Of a stretch of 64,000 bases of DNA, positions 1 through 13,700 are shown piece by piece. The first letter of the stretch is position 1, and every line of letters starts with the position of its first letter. The translations under genes and the position numbers were made by a program. The notes below the pieces were generated by a model. It was not told where the DNA came from. It ran no database searches and saw nothing but the letters and a program-made list of their open reading frames with translations. The stretch is from positions 1,159,001 through 1,223,000 of the forward strand of contig JAKOGI010000081.1 of assembly GCA_029747015.1 (NCBI GenBank), in the 5' to 3' direction. This DNA comes from Carnegiea gigantea (lineage: Eukaryota; Streptophyta; Magnoliopsida; Caryophyllales; Cactaceae).

Positions 1-1683
1 TTTCGCTAAACTTTTCATGGATTAGTCATTAGAATCATTAGACTAAATTTGACGCATCGTAATTCATGGATCATTTGTGAATTACAATTATTTTTTATTT
101 ATTTATTTGGACATCAATAGTCAGGATCTTACTCAGCATGTGTTAAGGTATAACTTTAGATCTCATCTATCAGCTCACAACCCACCCACCCCCTCCCCAA
201 AAAAAAAACTGACCGTAAAGATTCCTGTGCAGAGCACAGCATAGTATTTAGTTATTCATGGATATACACAGAAGTTTGTGCCTAACTTAACAATGTCACT
301 ACCTTAATCTGAGAGCACGGAATATCAAGCTCCTTAATCCTCAAATTTTGGCAGCAAAGCACATCTCAAAATTCTTTTGATAATTAGCCCAATAGATAAA
401 ATTAAGTTGCCAGAAATACGAACTTTGCTATACTAAGGGTAAGGTACACAACATGAACAAAGGCATGACGCACAAATCTTCAGCAATCTATAAAAGTAGG
501 AGGCTTTGAAATAAGAGTACAATTCTTTCTAAGAGCATAGTCGTTAGGTTCACATTGACTTCAAGCCAGCCAAAGATCAAATAAGAAAGGTAATAATAAA
601 TATAAGACAATTAGAGTCATCCCAATTGAAGACAAAACGCAAACTGTGAGGCTCCTACATTTGGGCTGCATCAAGATGCCATTCAAACACTAACCACAAC
701 AGTGTCAAGTTGAAGAGGCTTTCAAACAGCACCTTGAAAAGAGGAAGAGAAGCAGGATGAGTTAATATTACATAATCTGGTTCCACTGGACTTCAAGACA
801 TTGTCCTGGACAGTTTTGTGACGGTAGCGGATCTTATGGTAGACCAACACATTTTGACACTTGGTGATCAAACCCAACTAACCCTGATCAAGGGGATGAC
901 AAATGCCAAAGCAAGGACACCACTGGCAATGGACAAGGTGAAGGTTGACCTATTCTTCCTCCTGAAGATGCAAACAATACCTACTTGCTAAGTTGAAATT
1001 TCTCCTTTTAAGTATGTCCTCTCTAGGAATATTTCCTTTACTAGCCTCCCAAGGAAAAACAGCAATCTCTTACTCAGCTACATTAAATTTGAAGGATCAA
1101 CAATCAAGGATCATAATTAACTACCCCGCCCCAAAGCCATATTGCTCCCACCATTTTTCCATTCAATGACAGTAATCTAACATTCCACAGAATGTTTTCA
1201 CATGCCCTTTTGATCAAGAAACCAATATGAATCTACAAGCTAACATAGCCTTCCCTCCCTAAAGGTGGTTCAAAATCAAATTTCCCACTATTGATGCATA
1301 TGGAACTTAGAGAATTGCAAAAGGGATACAATGACATTAACTGAATCCAGTAAGGACCATCTGAAATTAGAATGTCATGTTGGTTTCTTCATTTTAGAAA
1401 ATGCAACACACATTTCTAGAGTGGAAGTGTGATGTGGTCCATATCTCCATAATCTCCTATAGGGGGAACACCCTATATTGATCCGTGCTAATCCCTCACA
1501 AAAGGGATAGTCCTTGTTGACATAACTCATTCTACATGTCCAATCAGGAATCGAATAACAGCCATACAATGTTAAAGATATGGGCTTCGCATCAAGTAGA
1601 GGGAAAGCTATTAGGTGCATTAGGAATACATCCAATACAACATCTCTAGCAAAACTTAACCAGAAGAGAAGATGCGAAGGAAC
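1..1683 (-). other. DAK intron 7, part
   Basis: AT-rich sequence with no further DAK exon recognised on the minus strand and no other coding signal. A C-rich tract followed by an A-run lies at 184-208. Confidence 0.5.
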
Positions 1684-1773
1684 CTTATGGACAAGAATTG
1701 TCCCTGCCAAACCTCTACGTCCGGCAATCCCTCTAGGAGGTGGTAAAGCACAGTCATCTCCAACTATTACCAT
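1684..1773 (-). CDS. DAK: DAK exon 7
   Basis: Acceptor GCGCAG, donor AAG|GTTCCT. Encodes 30 residues, [20 protein letters not shown] then [10 protein letters not shown]. The next expected exon (beginning VAGAAAA in most plants) was not found in 1-1683. Confidence 0.92.
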
Positions 1774-4700
1774 CTGCGCAAGATACATAGAGCTCTGTCA
1801 AATAATTCATATTAACAGAAATTATGCACAGAAAGAAATTTAACCATATACCTCGACTTGATAGCCTTCAGATTTTGCTTCTTCAGCTGCCAAACCAAAA
1901 TTGAGCCGATCTCCCGTGTAATTCTGTTATGATCAGATTATAGAGACACTCATTGTGGTACTTATATCACACTACACATCAACTGGAATGAAAACCAAAA
2001 ATCACACATATCTGAGAGCAATCTAGATGACGCCATTCTAGTGATGACACAGTGCATGAGGCTTCCTACCTACAGCAAGGATCTGGGAGCTACTTCTTCT
2101 CAATGTCCTTAACTTAAGGCTTATCTACTTCACAATGATCATGGAGAATGCAAAGGACAATAGAGACTTCTGACTGTAAAAACAATCCATAGTTGATGGC
2201 TTACTAGTGCCTTTTAACTTGTTGGAAACAAATGACAGTGTGACAGGCCGCACTGAATGAGTAATTTCAATTATGCATGATGATGTGTTAGTCTCAAGAG
2301 AGTCCGAGACCTTTTGCTCCAAAACCCCCCAGGGCACACCCTCGAGTGCCGAGCTATAAGCAAAACAACTTAATTCTTTTTTGTTTTTCAGGAGTTAGCT
2401 AGAATTTAATTCTTACACAAGAACATCATCAGAGTACATAGGCGAAGTTTCTTTCTTCTCAAGTTTTGACCATTGCAGACTGAAAGTAACATCTGCTTTT
2501 GATATAAGGTAAAGGTAACCAATGATACCCCCTTCCCCAAGAAGAAAATAAAAATTAAAATAAGAAACACATCAAATAGCCTTTTCCATATTCCTCTTTT
2601 GAAAGGTTGATGGGCAAGGTAGATCTTCCACATAACAGCAGTTGCAATTTACAAAGAAAAATAACGTAAAGCCTGCTATAACTCAGCAAACCAAACTGAA
2701 CATAAGAAGTGCACGTACCGTGACAATTAAGAGGCATCCCATGGGGCCAGTTACAGCCCGGATACCCTGAGGAAAATCAAGCCATTTCAAACATGAGCTA
2801 AATTGAGAATGAAAATCTCTATGAGTAATAAATAAGAATCACACACGATACATACACAAGTAACTAAAGTTTAGTATACAACTAATTGATAAATAAGAAC
2901 CACACATGATACACACATGAGTAAATAAAGTTTGGTATACAACTAAATCAAGGCAAAACGAAATTATAAATAAATCAATTTAGTCATGTGAAAAGAAAAA
3001 AGAGAGACAAAGTGGGGAAAGCAATTGTAGAACTGGGGAAAAATAATAAAAGTAGCTTCTAGGTTCTTAACTCGGTATTTTGTCATCCGCTTAGCCTTAC
3101 TCAGCAGGAGATGCAAATGATGGCGTACTTGGAGGTATTGTTACACAGCTCTCCTCATCCTACTTGTGCTTGGCTTGATCTTTGATGGAAAGAAATGATA
3201 GAGAGTAGACTCGCAAAAGTGCAAATTGCAAAATAGTCAAAGCTAATGGTTTTTGCACAATGTAAAGCCATTTGCACACACATACCCGTCGCAATGAAGC
3301 TTAGATTGAGTAGCGTGGTCATGACCTATTCATTTCATGTCTTTGTCTACTGTTCTAGCATCACAAATCATCTTGAGAAAAATGATGAGACTTTCTTTAA
3401 GCCGACAATGAACCCAGTAATGGTATCCACTGGATTAATTATTAGGGAGAAGCTTGTAGTTCCAAGCAAGAGGAAGGACTAGGCATAAGGCCTCTTGGAC
3501 ACATGAATGAGGCTCTAAAGACAAAGTGGCTTTGGCATTTGGCTAAAGGGAAGAATGCCCTTTGGAAGAATGTGATGAATGCCAAATATCTGGTTCATAG
3601 TCTTGTTTGGTGGAGCAAGAAGAGCCCCAATGCTCATGGGGTGCATTGTTGGGAACCTATTTTAGCTCAGGTGGGGCGTTACAAATCCTTTGTGCATTTT
3701 GAGGTGAAGAACGAGTATTGGTGCTTTTTTGGCAGAACCAACCTCTCCAGACACAATTTCCTGAACTTTTTAGAATAGCTTTTCAAAAACAAGCTATGAT
3801 GCAAGATGTGGTCTCTTGATATGGTGACATTGGAACATAAATTTTTCAAGGAGCCTAATGATTAGGAGGAGGAAAGCATCTGCCATTTTTTGTGGCTTCA
3901 CTTGACAAATGAATGTGTTTCCTGAGGGTATTGATGAGATTGTCTGGCCTTATGACTCTAAAAGTTCTTTCAAAGCCAAGAGTTTCTACCAAAGGCTTTA
4001 TGATGGTCAGAATTACTCTGATTTTCCTACCTAAGCCATTTGTATGTCTAAAGCTCCCATAAAAGTGTGATTTTTTGCTTAGAAAACTAAATAATCTCAA
4101 ATCTCCCCCTCCTCTATATGATACTCCATAAAAGCCAACTCATTGTTATTGTCTCCATTCCCTCTCTTTCTTTCTCTCATTTTCCCAACATTCCATAATT
4201 CCCACACTCTCTGCTCTTCAAATTCTTTCTCCCTGTCACTTTATGCTTCACCATGGCTCCACTTAACTCCCTGTGGCTTTCTGTCTCTTTCGGCATTCTC
4301 CCTTATGGCTTCCAATGTCTTCCCTGCTACTGTCCCAGAAGGTAGAAGCCTTGCTGTAGAGATAGCAGGATTGATGCCCTCGCACAAGAACATGCCTATG
4401 CTGAGACAAACAAGAGGAGTGATGATCACAACATACTTCCATTGCAGAGCACTAAAGCTTCACTGCCGGTAATCATTCTTATCAGCATGTTCTACATTAA
4501 ACTCTTGCTAAGCGGCCATCATATTTGAGCTGACCGACCTAGATTGTGCTACTGAGCATTTGGGAGTCGCGATCAAACCCAACAGGGATGAGGATCCTGG
4601 GTTGCAGATTCATGGGGAGACCGAATTCAGTGAATAAGAGCAGGAGTCCTGCATTCACTTTCCAAATAGCTAAAAAAGGTTTTTGTAGCAAGTTTCTCAA

Positions 4701-7700
4701 CTTGAACCATAGGAGTCTTTTGTGAAGCAGTAGGCAATCAAAAGGTTATTAATCTTGGCTCCAATAGAATCAGACACTCATTCAGAAGCAGACCTGCTAA
4801 ATTGTACCTTGTTCCACTCCCCCAACCCCCAAAGAGAGAGAAAAGAAAAAAGAAAAAGAGGCACCCTTTGGCAGGACTACGGGTTGTGGATTTTGATGCA
4901 GTTAGAGGTTGCTTTCGGTTTCCTCTAAGTATGCATCACATGTAAATTGAAAATGTCATTAGCTAAAATGTCAATATTTTACCCAGAAAAAGGCCAATAT
5001 CATGGAGATGTCTTGATTTGCTCACGTCATCCTAATTTGTTACAGTGAACTCAATGTCATGTACTGCAAGATTCAAAGAAACAAATGATGCATTTTTCAA
5101 ATACAAAAGCAATTTCTAAAAATGAAAATATTTTTTTCCTCATAAACTATAGGCTCACAAAGAGGGTTGATGTTTGGGGGAATCCCACATTGGTGGTGAG
5201 ATGAGATTAGAGCTCTCAAACTCTCATTCTAAAACATTAAGGCATTGTGTCCCACCTGTTTTTGGAGAAAGGTGTGGCACTACTTTGTCCTATAAATTAG
5301 AGAATATTAAATTTCTTAAGTTGATTAATTGGAGTTTTGAGCTTTTATGAGAAAAGCTCCCTCATTTGGAAAGAACTTGAGTATTATTTTTCTCCACAAA
5401 TAAATATTCTTCTTAATTAATTTTCTCATTAATTAATGAAGAAAATATTTAGCAGAGAAAAATAAGTTGACTCTGGCCTAAGATTTACAAGGCCCGAAAT
5501 TATTGGCAGGAGAAATAAGTGTGCGCTCGACATTTGCAGCAGGCCAAAATAAAAGTTACTAAAAGATTTTTTACAAAGCGTTTTGGGCTTAGTGCTCGCA
5601 GTGTATGGCCCAAGTGATATGGGCATGGCTACGTAAAGGGGTAGATGTTTCGAGCCCTGGTGGAGTATTCTCAGTGCAGCCCACCAGGATTAAAGAAAAA
5701 TTTGCTAACGTAATTTTTCCTCCTAAATCATATCGTCGGACAAAGATTAAAGACATGATTTAAGAGACATGTCTAGCAGAGACTTCTACAAAGAATTGTA
5801 CTATATGGTTCCTTCTAGAAATAATAATGCCTCAGTAAAGGGGCGTGCCTTTTGGAATCATGTCATTTCAAACTCTATAAAGGGGAGTTCCAACCCTATT
5901 TGGAGGTGTGGAAATCAAGAGTTAATTTCCTCTCTAAGCATCTCCCTCTTCACTTTCACACAAAACACTTTTGGGCTCTTTGTCAGAGATTGACAAGTGG
6001 TGCAGGGACTTGTTAATCTCAAGAGATAGGCATTGTATCCTGGGAATAGTACTTCCCTTATCTGACTGCACCGATAGGGGAAATAAGTATTCTTAAGAAA
6101 GCTTCCTGGAAGCACCTGCCTATCAAATTTAATGTTCCTACTTCCTACCAAATTAGTGTCTTCTTAGTTAAAATATTTAAGAACTAAAATTAGATATGCC
6201 ACAAAAGTTTGCACCAGTCAGGCAAGTAAGGCTGTCAGCCATATCCATGACATAGATAAAATCATATAGTAGGGAAAAGGGCGGGAAAAGGGAGAATGTG
6301 AGATTGTACTGCTAATATTGAATCAACTGGTGGAGAAGCAAACACATCTCCACAAATTGCCGCTGTCAGCATCCCTTCTCCTACAAATCCAGCTTGAGCA
6401 GGCTCATGTCCACTGCCACCTCCTGAATGACCCATACCATAAAAATCAGAAAATATTTATAAACACAAAATAGAAAATTCAGACCACCACAGAATGGGGC
6501 CCAATGATTAAACAGCAATTATGTAGTTGGGGCTATCATCCAAAGCCACCAAGTCAAAGGCCACTGAATTTGCACACATCTCTGCCGGTGTGCCCAGTGC
6601 ACCCCCCCTTCCGGCGGGCCACCACCGCACAAAAAAGGAAAAGAACAAAAAAGACTTCTAAATACAAGAATTGCCATGCAAAATACACAAGTGGTGGACA
6701 AGATGTCTGCCACAGTAAGCAAGAGAACCAAAAAGTACATACTAAAAACTCTGTTCACATCAAACTAATTGCGGAAGTATTTTGAGCGAATATAAAGCAA
6801 GACAGAATACTGTTGAGAAAACCAAGCACTTATGAAGGCATATTTATCAATATTGATCCTCGCACAAATAGGAAACGTAGTAGCACAAACATAATAAAAC
6901 AACTAATATAAAGCCACCCAATGATGAGCTGTTGATACATACCAGTATGACTAGAACAGCTCACTTGAAAATATTATTTGCCTCCTTCGTGAACGCAGCG
7001 AAGAATGACAAACAAGTACCAATACAAAGAATGTTCCCATCCGCCCACCAGCTCTGGTTGTTATTTTAACATTACTATTCTAATTTTAAGTAAAAACCTT
7101 ACGGTTCTTCTTAACAAGTATGACAACCAAATATTATTTGCCTCCTTTGTGAATGCAGCAAAGAATGACAAACAAGCACCAATACAAAGAATGTTACCCT
7201 CTGCCCACCAGCTCTAGTTGTTATTGTAACATTACTATTTTAATTTTAAGTAAAAACCTTATGCTGCTTCTTTTCTTTTGCCAAGGAAAAGCTTTGTTAA
7301 GACAAGCTGAAGATTTGAAGTAAGCATTCTACAAGGAATTCTGTACAACCCCAAAACAAGACTGTCAACAATGTCGAAAACTTCTAACAACCAAATTCCC
7401 ATTATCAGGAAAATACAAGATCTTGAACATTTATCTTTAAGGCACTCTAAAGGTATTTCAAGACCATTGAAAACTAATGTGCTCCTCTCTATCAGAATAT
7501 TCCAGAATATAGCATAAGAAACAATCCTAGCATGAAAAACAACCTGATGTTTCCACATAATGGCCAAATAATCTTCTTTAAGAAAATAAGATTATTAAGA
7601 TCACAGGACATGAATGCAAAGCAAACATTATGTGTAGAGATTATTTACACTGGAAAAAAAGAGACCATCCACAAAGTATATGGAACAAAAAGAACAGACA

Positions 7701-10700
7701 TTCCCTTAATATCAAAAATCCGGACTTGTACATGGGCAACATCCTTTGGTGTCATTTAATACAACATTTACATTACTTATCAAAAAAATATATATGTCAA
7801 AAATCCAGACACTTGATACTTTAGTCTTTAATGCAGTGAGAAGGCATTCACACCCTCATAGGCTTTGTTCAATATTCCCAAATACCATATGACGGATACA
7901 ATTGGCAGCTTCTTCTTTTCTACCGAGGAATATCTCCCAAGCTAAGAGAAGGTTTTAAACAGAAATTGAGGTAACTCCCAGTGGCCAGTGCTTCTTAAGC
8001 TAACTCCTTCGTGGCGATCTTTCCTTTAGTAGCCACCCAAGCGCCCCCCCCCCACCCCCAAAAAAAAAAAATATGCTTTTGTGGGTGCTTTAGACTTGCA
8101 AATGGCCTCTGTACGGGAATTAGGGCAATTCCCACCATCGTAAAGCCTGTGGCAGAAACCCTTGACGGTAAAGCCTCTGTAGGAAAATTACAACTTAAAA
8201 TTTTCTCCCATAGTTACCCTTCCTAACTTTTCTACCCCAGGATCCCCCTCAAGGTAAGAGATGGTTTTTAACATAACTAGAAGCAACCCTAATCATGGCC
8301 AAGCTAGCTTCGAATGAGCTCTGGCAGGCGACAGTAAAGCAGCAGATGATCAATGAATTAAAAGCCTTTCCAGATCAAGCATTTACTGATCAAGATTTTC
8401 CCACTCCATAAATTTCTACGCATCAAAATTTTCTACTACATTGCTCCCAAACAAAGAAGGGTGCCATTGTAGCAGCAATAGATTTTCATATAAGCATCCC
8501 AGGGAAATGATGATTTTAATGTAACCAAATAGGGCTGGGAGAGCATGGGGGCTTGCGGGCATGATATTTTTTGTAATTGCCCCTTTTGTACATGGGTGGC
8601 ATCCCCTTGATGTCCATCTAATGCATTCGTTTGATTGCTCATAAAATAATTTTAAAAAGGGCAGAGAGAGGACGAAAGCTTCAAAAAGTAGGACTTGACC
8701 TAAATACTATTTTTATAGTTGAGATTCCATCTTAACTGTCTCCAATAAAGAAACCTTAAAAACGCATTTTAATGCATCAATTAAGGACTACAAAACAATA
8801 GATTACTTCTTTCCACCAACCAAAAAAAAAAACAAAAACAAAAACTTTTGCAAATTGATTTCAAAGAGCAAAATTAGGCTGAGTTTGTGTATGAGTGACA
8901 AGGTGTTATTATTAAAAAAAAAAATGTGCAGCCAAATTCTACTGATTCTCTATGTCCAACAACAAAAAACAGCCCAGTATAAAATCATTAACTCTACACA
9001 TCCCTTGATTAATTAGTACACAAACAAAGCAATGCAAGCAGCTCATCCACCTCCCTCCCATCAAAGAGTCCCAAAATGAACATGCCAGAAAAATGATTAC
9101 TCATCAAAAAAAAAGCCAGAAAAAATAATAAAATAATAAACAGGGCAGCAAAGATTTAAACCGAAAATCAAGTGTCCGGGTTGTAACATGAACAGACGAA
9201 TAATCAACTGAAAAACCTTTCAAAAACAGATCCTCCCCCCATGATTAACCCCTTAGAATTCACCAAAAGTAATGGAAATACACTATAATATGGTACTTAT
9301 TTCCAACAGCACACCCTTTTTTAGCATCTAACCTATTACATCAATGGTTATTCTCTATTTTATTCCAACGAGTGCATCACTATAGGAATGCTCCAAGATA
9401 GACCATTTCCCACCATGCCAATGTTCTTTTGAGATCACATTTCCAAATGTTACCATATGACCTAAGGGTTACTTTCCTACACAAACCCCCCCCCCCCAAA
9501 AAAAAAAAAATTCCTCCATCCCTGCCAAGTTTTTTAATCTTTCGCCATTTCAGCGAGATAAGTTCGGGTTCACCCAGCTAGTAACAGAATTCTGAAGAAG
9601 GTCTTCATCATGTTCATATCCTTATGAATATGTCTCATGTCAACACAAAGAAGATACATAATACTCAACAGAAAAGAAGAGAAAAAGATCACCCTACCTT
9701 AGACCCTGTGACTGCTGCTTGTCTTTTCTAAAGCTTTGAGTATTTTTGTTGCTTGTATTTCTAAAGCTTTAGGTAAATTTTGCCAACTTTTCTAAAGCTA
9801 TGGGTGATTTTTGCTGCTTGTGGTGATTTTGCTATGGCTGCTAGGTGTTAGGCATAGGACTAGTGATTTGGTTTTTCCAAGGTCTTAACCACCTCCTCTC
9901 TGCTTGAAGGGAAAGTGCTGCCTAAATCTCCTACGGCAGGATCCACATTGGATATTGTTCTTCATAGATCTTAATGAGCTCACTGTACCACTGAGGATTC
10001 AGGAATAAGATTCTTTAATAAATTATTTTTCTAAAGGCGACAATGCTCTTTTGAAGAATGTCATCATCGCAAAATATGGGGATGATATTCTAGGTTGGTG
10101 AACCAAAAAGAACCCCTACACTCATGGAGTGGCTATTTGAAGTCTGTTTTAGCAGGTTTGGAACGTTTCAAATCCTGTGCATTTTGAAGTGAACAATGGC
10201 CTAGGATGCTTTTTCGGCATGATGTTTGGTGCGGGGATACACATCTCAAGATTCAATTTCCTGATCATTTTAGAATGGCTCTCTTAAAAGATGCTACACT
10301 ACAAGATGTGGTCTCTTGGAATGGTGACCGAAGACATTGGAGCATAACTTTTTCAAGTACCCCAACGACTGGGAAGAGGAAAGCATCTGCAATTTCTAGC
10401 ATCACTTGCCAAAATGAATGTACTACCTGAGCTTCCCTCAAAGGCTTCATGATGGCGAGAATTCTCCTAATTTCCTATTTTCCTGTAAAGGGCATTTGGA
10501 AGTCTAAAGCACCTACGAAAGGTGCTTTTTTCTTGGGTGGGTACTAAAAGAAACATTCCCACAAGGACGTCCTCAACAGAAAAAATCTTAACAGGCCTAA
10601 TACGTGTTTTATATGCGTTGACAAGGAAGAAACAGTGGATCATTTTCTTACGCATTGTCGTTGGGCTTCGTCTCTTTGGCATTTATCTCTTTCATTGATA

Positions 10701-13700
10701 GGTATTAGTTGGGTTCAACCTTCATCAATCAAAGAAGTGGTGGTGGCTTACGGAAGAAGAATGAAAAATTGTTGGGTTTCTGGAATTTGGAAGATGATTC
10801 CTTTGGCCATCTGGTAGTGTACTTGGAGGAAGAGGAATCATCGAATTTTTGGGGAGAATATCAATTTTTCAAGCTATACTTTTTGAAAATCTTGTATAGT
10901 TGGAGTCTTGTGCTTAATGGTGGAAGCAAGTTAGTTTTTTGGGTTTTGTAGATAACATTATGCATGAGAGCTCAAAGGCATGATAATTTTTGTAATTACC
11001 CTCTTTTGTGCATGAGTTGCACCTCCAAGGTATCTTGTAATGCGTTTTTTTATTACTCATCAGAAAAAAATAAATTACCAGCTTGTCATGAGAAGACGGG
11101 ACCTAATTCCACATAGGATCTTCTAAAAATGAAAGATCTCTAAGAAAATCAACAATGGAACTATGTAACCAAATCACTTCATGTCATAAAATATTGTAAA
11201 TTTTCAACCCTTTAATATCCCCCCCCCCCCAAAAAAAAAATTCAAAGCGTGCATTGACATAAATGGTCCATAAATGGCCCAGTCTAAAGACCCCAAAAGT
11301 AGAGATCCAGAGACGTCCAAATGGACATAGCCATACCAACAATGAAGAAAGTAAAACTAAAACAAGACACCCACCTTGTCATAGACCTATAGACTCCATC
11401 TTGGTACAAAAACTAGCATTTGCACTCAAAAAAGCATAAAGTCATCCAATTCTTCAATCAACTTTGAAACCACTTCCACATAACTCTCCACCCCCTGGAA
11501 AAAAAGATAGCTTCTTCAAGATCCAACTTCAAGACAATCCCCTTTTTAACCACATTCTTAAGATCATCCACCACCTAATTTTCTACTAATCTAGCATCAA
11601 CAATCATCAGCTCTCACTTTATACCTCTATATAGAATTACAGATGATATCACAAGGTACCTTACTATATAATCATAGCCTACATTTATCTATAAAAGTAC
11701 TTAAGTGCACTTCATGCTCATATTCCTCTTAAGAGTGTTATACTTTCATAAAAATTTCTTCATTCTAATACACGTAGCGCAAACTATAAGACCAAAGTGA
11801 AATCATATCAACATCTGTGTTTAAAAAAGTGCGCATCAAGCGCGCCTAGGCCCAAAGAAGCCCGCAGCCCAACCTCTTGCACCTTGCAAGGGGTGAACCC
11901 CATCTCATTCTTGAAGCCCACAAAAGCCCATGCTTTTTGCGCTTCAGACTGAGACTCAAAGTAACCCAAGCGCACTCTTTATGGAAAAAGGCCATGGGAC
12001 AAAGAGAAAATGGAGCACACACCATGGAAACCCACAAATGCCTTTAGATTGACACATACCTTAGATATATTAGTTAATTTCAAGTAGAAACCATCATGTA
12101 ATTACATGTAATTGCTTCAAGTATAGCCTAAACTAGAACCCTAACTTAGAAACCCTAATTTTTGAATTGAGGGTATTCCTATAGTCGGAGGCTTCTATAG
12201 TGCCCTAATAAAGACGTGGTTGACCAATCATTTCCCATACTTTTTTGACGACCAATCTACACCAGTCATTGGCAATATACTTCAGTAAGTGTAAGATCTG
12301 GTTATGTTGCCTTCTGGTTTGCGTTTGTTATGGTGCTGTTAATGGGCAAAGATAAAAGGAGAAGACATAACCTCAAGCTTAAATTATGAACTATGACACC
12401 AGGAACCCCCATTGTGCCCCGTTGTACCTGTGTCGAACATGACAGTCCACGGATAGGACATGGGATACGTGTCGGACCCTTATCCAAACTCTAGAGCCTT
12501 AGGGGTGAAAAATAGGAATATATGGTATTTTTCCTCCTTTGTTCGCTATTATTTTAATGGATCTTTAATGTTTAACAATTTGACAAGTGGATAACCTTTT
12601 AATTATTAAAATATTCTCGAAAGATTAATTTAAAAATGCGACTTCCACATGTCAAATGATGAGTCTTCATACCCATGTCTAAATTTTGGACAGTGTCACC
12701 TTGTCCTAAAGTTAGAGCTTTGATAAGTCGGACACCAAGATCCATACACATGTCCACTGCCCCATCCCCAAGTCCTTATAACATAGATTGTGGCTTTCTT
12801 TCCTTATATTCGTTTATTTATGTGGTGCTTAGTTCTCTCTCTCTCTTTATATGGGAAATATTGTGCATTGTTGCCAAAAATATGGAAAGAATAATTAAAA
12901 ATGTATCCCTTCTTTTTTTCTCCGTCCTAATATATTGTCAAATATTGTCTCCTTCCCTTTTTCTTCTTCTTTAAATGTTGTTAGAATTGATAAATCCAAT
13001 ATAAGATACGTTATTCTCTAGTATGGTCCCTTAAGATGTCTGGGCACTTGTTTGATGCTATCATCTAACTTATTTGTCAAAAATATGGTTTTCGAATGAC
13101 TTTTAAGCATTTGTGTAAAAGTGTGCCTAGTATCCAAAAAGTCCGAGCCTTCACCTCGAAGGCCACGCCCTGAGCCCGATTACCCTTTGTGCTTTTGTGC
13201 ACCTCGAGCTTTTTTAATCTAAGATCAACATGAATACCTCCATCTAATCAAAAAAAGAGCTTCTAGCTTTACTCTCTTTAACCAATGCTTTTCAATTGAA
13301 TCTGACCCAAGCTTGGCATAATTGCCTGATAGACCTAAAGCCTCTTTGCTCTTACTTATTAGAGAAAGAAATTGAGTGTAAACTCAATTATTGATCTCCC
13401 CGAAATTCACTTGTTATCCCCTTGATTAATTGATCATCAAACCATTTTCTTTTTCACCCTTCCATTTACCAACTTAAAGAACAAGGAACAGTTTAAGTCC
13501 CTTCCCCTAGCCTCTTTAATACATATGTATCAACAACAACCCTATAAAATGAACTCTTTTGATCTGTTTAAGTTTACAAAGCTTTCTCAAATGAATCACT
13601 ACAGATCAATTTACTTCTAGTTCCAACCAACCAGGTGATGAAGCAAGGGTAGGACTCTTGAAATTTCTCTATGACCTTGGCTGACCTGTCTACTGGCTCA

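Noticed and set aside
1375..1683. Extension of DAK exon 7 beyond the donor
   Set aside because: The frame stays open by chance into the intron, but the residues after LVHK do not match the family and a GT donor is present.
4143..4472. Possible gene in DAK intron 4 starting near 4253
   Set aside because: No recognisable motif, competing frames on both strands, and no splice structure.
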